DNA of 64,000 bases from Azophilus sp965247035 (GTDB lineage: Bacteria > Pseudomonadota > Gammaproteobacteria > Pseudomonadales > Azotimanducaceae). Made by a program: the position numbers and the translations under genes. The notes below the pieces were generated by a model, which ran no database searches, was not told where the DNA came from, and was given only the letters and a program-made list of their open reading frames with translations. The number at the start of each line of letters is the position of its first letter. Positions within the stretch are counted from its first letter, which is position 1. The stretch lies in the NCBI GenBank assembly GCA_965247035.1, contig CBDFGJ010000003.1, positions 558,001-622,000 of the forward strand. The letters run 5' to 3'. Below, one piece after another: positions 18,610 to 26,355 of this stretch.

Positions 18610-19305
18610 TCAGCGCTCCAGCTGGCCCAAGTTGGCGTGCAGCGCCGCGCCGTTGATGACCGGATTCATCGCTGCCCAAAGCAAGGTTTCGGCAATCTCA
18701 CCGGGGTCGATCAGCCGCCCGAAGGCGGACAGGCTGGCCACCGCAGTCATGGCTTCCTCAGGCACGTGGGCCCGCAGCATCTCGGTGTCCGTGAAGCCGG
18801 GACAGATGCAGGCGGTGTGTATGCCGCGTCCGGCGAGGTCTTGGCAAGTGGACCGCATCATGCCCAGCAGCGCGTGCTTGGTGACCACATAGGAGTAGCT
18901 GTTCGGCACCGCCTTCTCGGCCAAGGTGGAGCCAACGTAAAGAATGGATGAGCCCGCATGCATGTATGGAATGGCCAACCTGTTCAGCGCATTGGGTGCC
19001 ATCAAATTGACCTCCACTACGGCGCGAAGCTGCTCGCTCGGCGTATCGGCGGCGCTGTCGTGCAACAGGCGCGAAGCGTTGTGAATGAGAGTGACCTGAT
19101 CCGCCATCTCGAGAATGGACCGGAGCGATTCGGATAGCCCCGCCACAAAATCCGCACTAGACAGATCCCCCGGCAGATGATCGACGCCCGCCACGGGACA
19201 GGGCCGGCGGGATATATTGGTGACGGCATAGCCGGCGTCAAGGAAGCGTTCAGCCGTGGCCAAGCCGATGCCGGCGCTGCCGCCGGTGATGATGAGCGTT
19301 TTCAT
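18610..19305 (-). CDS. short-chain dehydrogenase/reductase
   Basis: A 231-residue SDR with the TGGSAGIGLAT cofactor loop at the N-terminus, a divergent NAG motif (HNAS), a catalytic Ser in LYVGSTLAEK and Tyr-Lys in YSYVVTKHA. The ATG at 19305 has AGGAAGG seven bases upstream; the open frame to 19335 is not needed. It is the last gene of the minus-strand series that begins with tesB at 21848, with a 141-base gap to the PTPS-like gene. Substrate unknown. It converges with yhhQ at a six-base gap. Confidence 0.88.
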   Translation of the reverse strand: MKTLIITGGSAGIGLATAERFLDAGYAVTNISRRPCPVAGVDHLPGDLSSADFVAGLSESLRSILEMADQVTLIHNASRLLHDSAADTPSEQLRAVVEVNLMAPNALNRLAIPYMHAGSSILYVGSTLAEKAVPNSYSYVVTKHALLGMMRSTCQDLAGRGIHTACICPGFTDTEMLRAHVPEEAMTAVASLSAFGRLIDPGEIAETLLWAAMNPVINGAALHANLGQLER

Positions 19306-19446
19306 GCAAGCCTTCCTGGTGTCCTGTGACCGCATTGCGACCCTTGGTAATTGAGGAGTGGGCCATTGCCGGCGGGTCGCGCCGCGCCACAGACCCCGTG
19401 CGGCAAGCTGAAATGCAGGAAATTTGGGGACAGGACACTAGCGCAT

Positions 19447-19923
19447 TCACCCCACCGCCCGCGCCCACTGCCCTGGGCTGGAGGAGATCTTGACCTCAAG
19501 GCGGTCAATGCCTAGGTCGGCAAGGACGGGGCTGGCCCGCAACTGCTCAAGAAACCACGCCGCCAGCGCTTCAACGGTGATGTTGCTGACCGGCAGAATA
19601 AGCACGTCCCGTGCCAGAAAGGGCAGGCGTTCGCCGTTGAAATGCGCCACTGTGTAGTTCCCATCCTCGGTGATCTTCATATAGGGCGAACTGTCCGGCA
19701 ACAGCAGTCGTTCATCCAAAGCGTCGCACAACTGCTGCGCCTGCCGCTTGACTATGTTGTAGTCAAAGGCGAGCCCGTCCGCGCTTACATCAGCGTCAAT
19801 TTCAAGCGCAACATGGAAATTGTGCCCATGCAGGTTCTCCCGTTCGGTGACCGAAAACAGGGTGAAGTGGGCGGCGGCGAAGTGCATCGCCTCCTTGTCG
19901 ATCTCAATGGTGGTGCGAATCAC
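19447..19923 (-). CDS. 6-pyruvoyl-tetrahydropterin synthase family protein lacking the QueD cysteine
   Basis: A 158-residue T-fold protein of the PTPS/QueD family (COG0720). Zinc ligands are visible as His19 in FAAAHF and His32/His34 in LHGHNFHV. In QueD and classical PTPS the motif is CxxxHGH; here the aligned position is Arg28, with Glu29 next to it (RENLHGH). The only Cys is in QQLCDAL, outside the active site. Members with Glu near this position (PTPS-III) can replace dihydroneopterin aldolase in folate synthesis, so a folate role is possible. A GTG start at 19923 is used; an internal ATG at residue 13 exists but would lose the first strand. It sits between HAD and SDR genes on the same strand. 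Confidence 0.8.
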   Translation of the reverse strand: MIRTTIEIDKEAMHFAAAHFTLFSVTERENLHGHNFHVALEIDADVSADGLAFDYNIVKRQAQQLCDALDERLLLPDSSPYMKITEDGNYTVAHFNGERLPFLARDVLILPVSNITVEALAAWFLEQLRASPVLADLGIDRLEVKISSSPGQWARAVG

Positions 19924-19951
19924 CGACCACCGCTCGATAGAAGTCCATCAC

Positions 19952-20626
19952 CTAGGCCACCGCCGCCGCCAGTTCCGCCAAGCTGGGGAAAGTCCAGGTG
20001 GGGTGTGCCTGCACGGGCCTGGCCGCGCCCTTTGAGGGGCGGTTGATCCACACCGTGTCCAACCCGGCTGCCGCGGCTGGAACGATATCGTGAAAGCGGC
20101 TTTGCGCGACGTGCAGAACCGGCCCGTTGACCTGTTTCAAGACCTGTTCAAATACAGCCCGATGAGGCTTGTAAACGCCGACCCGCTGCGCCGTAATCAC
20201 ATGGGCGAAGAACGCTCGCAAGTGCTTGGCGGAGAATGCAAAAAGGGCGTCGTCAATGTTGGAGACGATGGCGAGGTCGAAGTGGCTGGCCAGAACCTCA
20301 AGCGCATCTACTGAATCTGCGAAGGGCGGCCAATGTTCAATGCTGTCGGCGAACCCGGCCAACTCCTCGGCCTTGGGTTTGAACGCCAAGCGCTCGCCCA
20401 TGTGCCTAAGCACCTCGGCGAGCACCTCGCGGTAGCAACCGCCTTGAGCTTGGATCTCCGGCTCCAACTCGGAGAAGGCCTCCAACACGAATTCATCGAT
20501 GACATGAACGTCGTATGCTTGGAGCAGGGGCTGCAAATAGGCGGTGATGCCGCCTTCCCAGTCGATCAGAGTGCCATAGCAATCAAAGCTGAGCGTGGCG
20601 TAGCGCTTGGCGTTAATCTTGCTCAT
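19952..20626 (-). CDS. HAD-superfamily hydrolase, haloacid dehalogenase type II-like
   Basis: A 224-residue HAD hydrolase. Motif I is FDCYGTLIDWEGG with the nucleophilic Asp, motif II is the Ser in IVSNID, motif III the Lys in VGVYKPHRAVF, and motif IV the Asp in FHDIVPAAAAG. The all-helical cap after motif I (DEFVLEAFSELEPE) matches 2-haloacid dehalogenase-like proteins; many such bacterial enzymes are general phosphatases. Its 5' end overlaps the CULT gene by 14 bases and it ends 28 bases before the PTPS-like gene, so it is inside a minus-strand operon. Confidence 0.88.
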   Translation of the reverse strand: MSKINAKRYATLSFDCYGTLIDWEGGITAYLQPLLQAYDVHVIDEFVLEAFSELEPEIQAQGGCYREVLAEVLRHMGERLAFKPKAEELAGFADSIEHWPPFADSVDALEVLASHFDLAIVSNIDDALFAFSAKHLRAFFAHVITAQRVGVYKPHRAVFEQVLKQVNGPVLHVAQSRFHDIVPAAAAGLDTVWINRPSKGAARPVQAHPTWTFPSLAELAAAVA

Positions 20627-21008
20627 GTTGAATTCGGTTTAGAATCAACCCGTAGAAAAATTCGCCGCTCGAACGGTCAAAGTACCATCCGAGGTGATGG
20701 GTGCAGTCGCCACAATTGGCCAAGCGCCAGTGAAAGCCCGGAAACCAACTGTCCGCCGCTTGGGGCGCACCGACTATGCCACAGCCTAAGGCATCGCGAA
20801 AGCAGCCGATATGGAATTCGAGGCCATAAGGGTTGGCGCAATAGTGGTCGTGGTCGCCATTGATCTGGGTGCGATCAGCCATCCGTCCGATGACGTTGGA
20901 GCAAGCGGCGCAATAGATGTAGTCGTCCGGCTCCCGGTCCTGTCGCTGCAACAAGCTATCGAGCTTTGGATCAAGGCCTAAGCGCTCCTTGTCAACGACT
21001 TCAGCCAT
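20613..21008 (-). CDS. CULT (cereblon-type) domain protein
   Basis: A 131-residue protein that is essentially one CULT domain, the thalidomide/cyclic-imide-binding fold of eukaryotic cereblon that also exists as free-standing bacterial proteins. Zinc is expected between Cys33/Cys36 (YCAACSNV) and Cys99/Cys102 (NCGDC). The three-tryptophan ligand cage is complete: Trp88 and Trp94 in SWFPGFHW and Trp108 in HLGWYF. The ending FYGLIL is also family-typical. It starts three bases after the tesB stop and overlaps the HAD gene, so it is co-translated with metabolic enzymes. In vivo ligand of bacterial CULT proteins is not settled; aged, C-terminally cyclised imides and uracil-like rings are candidates. 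Confidence 0.85.
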   Translation of the reverse strand: MAEVVDKERLGLDPKLDSLLQRQDREPDDYIYCAACSNVIGRMADRTQINGDHDHYCANPYGLEFHIGCFRDALGCGIVGAPQAADSWFPGFHWRLANCGDCTHHLGWYFDRSSGEFFYGLILNRIQHEQD

Positions 21009-21011
21009 GTT

Positions 21012-21848
21012 TCATGAAGCCCATCGCATTAACCCTTCCTGTACGCAGGTAGCGATCAGCGCGCCGTTCCGATCAAAGAACCTTCCTCTAGCAAGGCCAC
21101 GCCCGTTGCCCGTCACCACCACCTCCTGCTCAAACAGCAGCCATTCATCCGCTCGGGCCGGGCGGTGAAACCAAAGCCCGTGGTCCAAGCTGGTGCCGAG
21201 GAAGTTCTCATCCTGCCAACGCAAGCCATGCGGCAGCAGGGTATGATCCACCAAGGTGCTGTCGGAGATATAGGCGATGCCGGCTTGGTGCAGGGCCGGG
21301 TTTGCGGGCAGGGCCTCGCCAATGCGCGTCCACATCAGTTGCGGCTCGGTCGTCGGCCCGCCCGCCGGCGGCGGATTGATGTAGCGAATGTCGATGGGCC
21401 GACCGGCTCCTTCCCAAGCGTCGCCTCCGGTCTGCGCTAGGCTGAAGTCTTTGTACGTGTAGGTCACTTCTTCCGCCGGCGGCACCTTTGGCATCTTGGC
21501 GCCGCAATACGCAGGTGAGTCGGCCGGCGCTTGAAATGAGGCCAACAGCCGAAAGCGTTCCCGCCCGAACTGGCAAGCCCTTGCTTGGCGGGACGAGAAC
21601 GAGCGGCCGTCCCGCAGCACCTCAACCTCAACCTCCACCGGTGCATCCACATCACCGGGGAGCAGAAAGTAGGCATGCAACGAATGGGCTGACCGTTCAG
21701 GATCAACGGTGGTCGTCGCGGCTACGAGACATTGAGCTAGGAACTGCCCGCCAAACAGCACTCCGCCCTTGTCCGGCGCGGCCGGGCAAGCGAAGTGTGT
21801 TCGCCCCTGCTGCTCAAAAGTCATCAATGATGTGAAGACGTTGCTCAT
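21012..21848 (-). CDS. tesB: acyl-CoA thioesterase II
   Basis: A 278-residue double-hotdog thioesterase hydrolysing medium/long-chain acyl-CoAs. Family landmarks are FGGQFLAQCLVAA and SLHAYFLLPGD in the first hotdog, and YISDSTLVDH (Asp), SLDHGLWFHRP and TCVQEGLMR (Gln) in the second, which carry the Asp-Thr/Ser-Gln catalytic network. I prefer the ATG at 21848; a TTG nine bases upstream is the alternative. No strong ribosome binding site is visible. It is the first gene of the tesB-CULT-HAD-PTPS-SDR series. Confidence 0.93.
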   Translation of the reverse strand: MSNVFTSLMTFEQQGRTHFACPAAPDKGGVLFGGQFLAQCLVAATTTVDPERSAHSLHAYFLLPGDVDAPVEVEVEVLRDGRSFSSRQARACQFGRERFRLLASFQAPADSPAYCGAKMPKVPPAEEVTYTYKDFSLAQTGGDAWEGAGRPIDIRYINPPPAGGPTTEPQLMWTRIGEALPANPALHQAGIAYISDSTLVDHTLLPHGLRWQDENFLGTSLDHGLWFHRPARADEWLLFEQEVVVTGNGRGLARGRFFDRNGALIATCVQEGLMRWAS

Positions 21849-21880
21849 ACTGCCCAAGTTTGGCCGCTTATGGAAACAGT

Positions 21881-22041
21881 GTACGGGCTCAGGACATTTC
21901 GCAATTTTTTCGATCAGGCAGCCGAGGAGAGCTTGTCCCCGAATTCGGGCGGTGTCAACAAGCTGTACGGGCTCAGTACATTTCGCAATTTTTTCGTTCA
22001 GGCAGCGCGGGAGGGCTTGTCCGCGAATTCGGGCGGTGTCT
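21881..22041 (-). repeat. two tandem copies of the IS481-type element's 3' end
   Basis: On the minus strand the sequence reads TTCGCGGACAAGC...CGAAAAAATTGCGAAATGTACTGAGCCCGTACAG, twice, with a period of about 83 bases (21881-21960 and 21964-22041). These match the 3' tail of the transposase remnants at about 940-1005, 3175-3245 and 54340-54405. Only the terminal about 80 bases of the element are present in each unit. Confidence 0.7.
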
Positions 22042-22435
22042 GAGTCGATTCAGGTTCTTAATCCCTCGCGGGGTAAATCGGAGGGGCATCCGCAAACGCC
22101 CCATCAATCACTGAAGACAATGGATTGAAGGCGACTTCGCGATAGCCCTAGTTGCAATCGCAGGGCCATCCCAATTTCCTGTGCCTGCTTGGTCCGACCT
22201 GAGCGTTGCTTTGCTGCATTGCAAGCGCCGCCCGCCCAAGACCGGCTCCCGGCGTTCCAGACCGGTCATTTGATGGCCCCTCCACCGATGACGGCGCACA
22301 GGACCAAGGACGACCTTCCTCAATTGGAAAAAACAGGACATTCCGGCTTTGCGGTTACATGAACTCGATCTTCAGTTGATATTTCACCGGCTTTTGTGAA
22401 ACATGGGCTCCTTTTGCATTCTTGGAGGCTGAGAA
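22042..22435. other. intergenic region upstream of TonB receptor 2
   Basis: About 390 bases between IS debris and the receptor gene. A GGGGC/GCCCC hairpin lies near 22081-22102. No convincing ORF is present on either strand; minus-strand 22108-22341 is open but has no recognisable content. The last 60 bases are AT-richer and should contain the receptor promoter; GGAGG sits eight bases before its ATG. Confidence 0.4.
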
Positions 22436-24823
22436 ATGGCTAAAGCCCCTCACTTGATGATTGTCGCCGGTGCACTCGGCATGGCGGCGTCCATGTCCGC
22501 AGCACCCCCAGCCTGGGCCGTGGAGGAAGTGCTGGAGGAAATCGTGGTGACGGCCACGCGCCGTACGGAAACGGACGTGCAGACCACACCGGTGGCGGTA
22601 TCCACGGTGAGCGCCGAGGATTTCAGCAAGCTCTTCGCCCAAGACATCGGCGAGATCGCTTCATACGTGCCCAATTTTTCGGCAGCCACGGTCACCGGCT
22701 TCAACGCCGCCTCATTCGCCATGCGCGGCGCCGCCGAAACCGACATCATCGTCTATTTCGACCCCAAGGTGGGCGTTCTCGTCGATGACTTCGTCATCCC
22801 TCATGTGCAAACGCAGTTGCTTGAGCCCTTTGACATTGAGAGCATTGAAGTGCTGCGCGGCCCGCAAGGCACCTTGTTCGGCAAGAACACCACCGCCGGC
22901 GCGCTAGTGGTGCGCACCAAGCGGCCGGATCTGGACGCCGGTGCTCTTGACGCAAGCATTCAGTACGGCCGCTTCAACGACATCAAGATCAACGCCGCCT
23001 TGAACGCGCCTCTTTCGGATAGCCTAGCCTTTCGCCTCGCTTTCCTGAGCCAGAACAGCGATGGTTACTACCGCAACGGCAAAGTTGACAACCCGACAGA
23101 CATCTTCGGCGCCGGGTTGGGAGATGCCGGCATGACCGATGGCTCGCCCGTGGCCGGAGACGGCAAGCGCGTGGGCGGCAAGGACATCTTATCCGGTCGA
23201 GCCAAGCTACTGTTTGAGCCCAACGAACAGCTCTCCCTCTTAGGGCAGCTTGAACTCATCAGGGACCGCAGCGACCCCGTGCCTGTGGTCAACGGCACCG
23301 AAACGGCGGCCGGGCAACTCGCCACCCTGTTCGGATTTCCAGGGGTGGACGGCGGCAACCCCTTGAAGCAGGCCGGCATTCATGAAAGCAGCTTGGTCAA
23401 CTTGGATGGTGACCAGGTGGTTGATGTGTTCGGTGCCTACCTCAACTTGGAGTACGCTTGGGACAACTATACTTTCTACGGCTTGGCCGGCTATCGGGAG
23501 CAGGAATCCCGCCTGCCAAACGAGTACTTGGGCACCGCCTATGAGAGCTTCTTCGCCGCCACTCGGGACGACGACCGAGAGACCTTTCAATTGGAGGCGC
23601 GGCTGGCCTCAGATTTGGACGGACGGTTCAACTATGTCGTTGGCGGCTTTTATCAAACCAACGACGTGGAGTTCTGCGTGCTGCAGCAACTTGGCCTGTT
23701 GGAATTCTTCGGCTCGGCCGTACCGGGCATATTGGACAACGAGACCCCCTTGCTGCTGTGCAATCGCCAAGACGCCACCGCCTACGCCTTGTTCGCCGAC
23801 GTGACCCTGAATCTGACCGACCGAATGTCCTTGGACGTCGGCGCGCGCTACACCGATGAGAAAAAGGAATACATCGCCCGTGAGGGCTTGCCGGTCGCCC
23901 TCATCTTTCCCGACGGCGTATACGACAAGCCGCTTGATGGCCAAGACTTTAGCCTTGCCGCCGCCTCCGTGCAGGAGGACGATCAAACTTGGACCGAACC
24001 GACTTGGCGGGTGACGCTGTCCTATCAGTTCTCGGACAACGCCTTCGGCTACGTCACCGCCGCCGAGGGATTCAAGAGCGGCGGCTACAACGACCAAGCC
24101 GGCTCCGGCGGCTTCGGTAATTTCCCGGTGCAGGCCTACGACCCGGAATTCGCCAGAAGCTGGGAGCTGGGGCTTAGAACGGACTTCGCCAATGACCGGG
24201 TGCGCCTGAACGCCACATATTTCAACGTCAACTACCAAGACTTTCAGCGCAGCACCGTGGTTTCCGTGCCGGGCACCGCCTTTCAGGAAACCCGCACCTT
24301 CAACGCCGCCGATGTGGATGCCCAAGGCCTGGAAGTGGAGTTGCTGGCGTTGTTGGCGGACAACTTGACCTTGCGCGCCAACCTGGGCCTGCTGGATTCC
24401 AAATACAACGAGTTTGTCCTTGACCGCAACTTGGATGGCGTATTGGAGGACTTTTCCGGTCGCGACGTGGTGCGTTCCCCCGACCTCACCGCAGGGGTGG
24501 ACCTGACCTATCTGCTTGAGCTTGGCGGCAGCGGTCAAGTGCGCTGGAATCTGAACTTCAATTACGAAGACGAAAACATCTACTACTACAACGACGACAT
24601 CGGCTCAGAGTTTGACACCGTGCTTGAGCAGCGAACCATCCTCAACGCCAGCATCACGTGGACTGACGCGGAGGGCCGTTATCACGTCAGCCTGTTCGGC
24701 AAGAACCTAACCGATGACCGCTACAAAACCGCCTCGCAAGCGGTGGGCGCGCTCTGGACCTTCTCCAACTACGGGCCCCCCGTCACCTATGGCGTGCAAT
24801 TTGGCATGCACACGAACTGGTGA
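22436..24823 (+). CDS. TonB-dependent outer-membrane receptor
   Basis: A 795-residue receptor. The signal peptide MAKAPHLMIVAGALGMAAS...PAWA is followed by the TonB-box-like LEEIVVTATRRTE. The plug motif EVLRGPQGTLFGKNTTAGAL occurs near residue 140. C-terminal strands include ILNASITWTD and YGVQFGMHTNW, so the chain ends in Trp rather than the more usual Phe. GGAGG lies upstream of the ATG. No substrate-processing genes accompany it. Ligand unknown. Confidence 0.95.
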   Translation: MAKAPHLMIVAGALGMAASMSAAPPAWAVEEVLEEIVVTATRRTETDVQTTPVAVSTVSAEDFSKLFAQDIGEIASYVPNFSAATVTGFNAASFAMRGAAETDIIVYFDPKVGVLVDDFVIPHVQTQLLEPFDIESIEVLRGPQGTLFGKNTTAGALVVRTKRPDLDAGALDASIQYGRFNDIKINAALNAPLSDSLAFRLAFLSQNSDGYYRNGKVDNPTDIFGAGLGDAGMTDGSPVAGDGKRVGGKDILSGRAKLLFEPNEQLSLLGQLELIRDRSDPVPVVNGTETAAGQLATLFGFPGVDGGNPLKQAGIHESSLVNLDGDQVVDVFGAYLNLEYAWDNYTFYGLAGYREQESRLPNEYLGTAYESFFAATRDDDRETFQLEARLASDLDGRFNYVVGGFYQTNDVEFCVLQQLGLLEFFGSAVPGILDNETPLLLCNRQDATAYALFADVTLNLTDRMSLDVGARYTDEKKEYIAREGLPVALIFPDGVYDKPLDGQDFSLAAASVQEDDQTWTEPTWRVTLSYQFSDNAFGYVTAAEGFKSGGYNDQAGSGGFGNFPVQAYDPEFARSWELGLRTDFANDRVRLNATYFNVNYQDFQRSTVVSVPGTAFQETRTFNAADVDAQGLEVELLALLADNLTLRANLGLLDSKYNEFVLDRNLDGVLEDFSGRDVVRSPDLTAGVDLTYLLELGGSGQVRWNLNFNYEDENIYYYNDDIGSEFDTVLEQRTILNASITWTDAEGRYHVSLFGKNLTDDRYKTASQAVGALWTFSNYGPPVTYGVQFGMHTNW

Positions 24824-24857
24824 CATCCGCCTAGGTCAGCAATTGGCCGGTAGCGGC

Positions 24858-25125
24858 TCAATTTGAAGCTTCGACCCGCTTCTTGTACTTGAAAAGGCCA
24901 CGCGGGCTGGGCTGCTGCCCTTGCTCGACCAGCTTCACGCTGTCGCCGATGACCCACAGCCGATCCGCAACGCCGGTCTCCATCGCCGGAGCCGCCTTCA
25001 GTTTTTGGCGGATGCGGCGGAAGTTGTGGATCATGTGGTGCGGGGCGAGCGCGTGGCTGTACAGCATTCCTGCTGAATGTGTTGGCGAGCCGCGTGAACA
25101 GGCACATGGACCTACACGTCGTCAA
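24858..25125 (-). pseudogene. C-terminal remnant of a DDE transposase (IS1-annotated type)
   Basis: Two minus-strand frames join into one transposase tail. MCLFTRLANTFSRN comes first; after a frameshift near 25060 come SHALAPHHMIHNFRRIR and APAMETGVADRLWVI. This corresponds to the conserved 'RRFTRLTNAFSKK...HALAL.Y..YNF.R.HKTLR.TPAMAAGV' tail of transposases commonly annotated as IS1 family. The N-terminal and catalytic parts are missing. The remaining 230 bases up to the MoxR gene (25125-25352) contain no gene I can support. Confidence 0.65.
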
Positions 25126-25352
25126 GCTCCGTCGTTCGACGCAGGATGCGCCGGCGTGCGCCGGATCGGGGTTCCCCTCGACGCGATGCTTGCGGATGCC
25201 AACGCACTCGCCGGGGCTTTAGCGGGCATTTGGGTTGGTGGCCGTGCCGCCGCTACCAATTGGCCAAACTTCTGCCGCTGATGGGGCCAATGATGGTATG
25301 TTGCCATGTTCATTGCGCATGATGCGGCGAAAAGCATGGGGCGGCAAAGAGA

Positions 25353-26309
25353 TTGACGGCAATTGAAGGCATCACAAGCACGGTGGATGCGGTTCGGCAG
25401 CATTTGGAGACGCATCTATACGTCTGCAACAAGGAGATCGCCACCGCCATCTACCTCGCCTACCACCTGCGCAAGCCCATTCTGATTGAAGGTCCGCCCG
25501 GCGTGGGCAAGACCGAATTGGCCAAGACCACCTCTGCGATGTTCGGCCTGCCGCTGATCCGCCTGCAATGCTACGAGGGCCTTGATGAGGCGAAGGCCAT
25601 CTACGAATGGAAGTACGGCAAGCAGCTTCTCTACACCCAAGTGTTGAAGGAGACCCTTGGCGAGGTGCTGCAAGGGGCGCAGGGCTTCTCCGAATCCGTC
25701 AGCCGCCTGCACGAGTTTGGCGACATCTTCTTCTCCGAGGAATTCCTGGAGCCCCGCCCGCTGTTGAAGGCGCTGCGGCAAGAGGATGGCTGCGTGCTGT
25801 TGATCGATGAGGTGGACAAGTCCGACCACGAATTTGAATCTCTGTTGCTCGAAATCCTTTCGGACTACCAGGTTTCAATTCCCGAGATTGGCACGGTCAA
25901 AGCGGTCAAGGAGCCGCCTTTGGTCTTCCTCACCAGCAACAACACGCGGGAAATCTCTGACGCGCTGAAGCGGCGCTGCCTGCATCTGTACATTCCATTC
26001 CCGGATTTAGATCTTGAGCAGCGCATCATTCGCGTCCGAGTGCCGGAGATTCCGCCTCGGCTGCGACGCCAACTGGTGCAATTCGTCCACGAACTGCGGC
26101 ATCTGGATCTGAAGAAGGCGCCGGCCGTATCCGAAACCATAGACTGGGCGCGCACCCTGTTGCTGCTGCACGCGGAAGCCTTAGACTCGGACCTGGTGCG
26201 CGAGACGCTGAACGTCATCCTCAAGTTCCAAGAGGACATCAACAACACACAAGGGGAACTGGCCGCCATCATCAGCAAGATCGTGAAGCATGAGGCGTGT
26301 GCGGCCTAG
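25353..26309 (+). CDS. MoxR-family AAA+ ATPase (CoxD-like)
   Basis: A 318-residue AAA+ ATPase. Walker A is GPPGVGKTE at about residue 48, Walker B is CVLLIDEVDKSD at about 150, sensor 1 is FLTSNNTREISDALKRRC (with the arginine finger region). MoxR ATPases act as chaperones with VWA-domain partners; the CoxD branch matures the Mo site of CO-dehydrogenase-type hydroxylases together with CoxE. A TTG start at 25353 is the first possible after an in-frame stop; the ribosome binding site is weak. A VWA gene follows after 46 bases, the standard partner arrangement. Placement next to a peptide importer is unusual. Confidence 0.9.
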   Translation: MTAIEGITSTVDAVRQHLETHLYVCNKEIATAIYLAYHLRKPILIEGPPGVGKTELAKTTSAMFGLPLIRLQCYEGLDEAKAIYEWKYGKQLLYTQVLKETLGEVLQGAQGFSESVSRLHEFGDIFFSEEFLEPRPLLKALRQEDGCVLLIDEVDKSDHEFESLLLEILSDYQVSIPEIGTVKAVKEPPLVFLTSNNTREISDALKRRCLHLYIPFPDLDLEQRIIRVRVPEIPPRLRRQLVQFVHELRHLDLKKAPAVSETIDWARTLLLLHAEALDSDLVRETLNVILKFQEDINNTQGELAAIISKIVKHEACAA

Positions 26310-26355
26310 CCGTCTGCGCGGCCGGACATTGCGCTAGCAAAAATTCTATATCGCC

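Noticed and set aside
19447..19923. Annotation as queD
   Set aside because: The catalytic Cys of the CxxxHGH motif is not present, so only family membership is stated.
23609..24538. 309-residue minus-strand ORF inside TonB receptor 2
   Set aside because: Antisense frame favoured by codon bias; the receptor frame is uninterrupted and has all family motifs.
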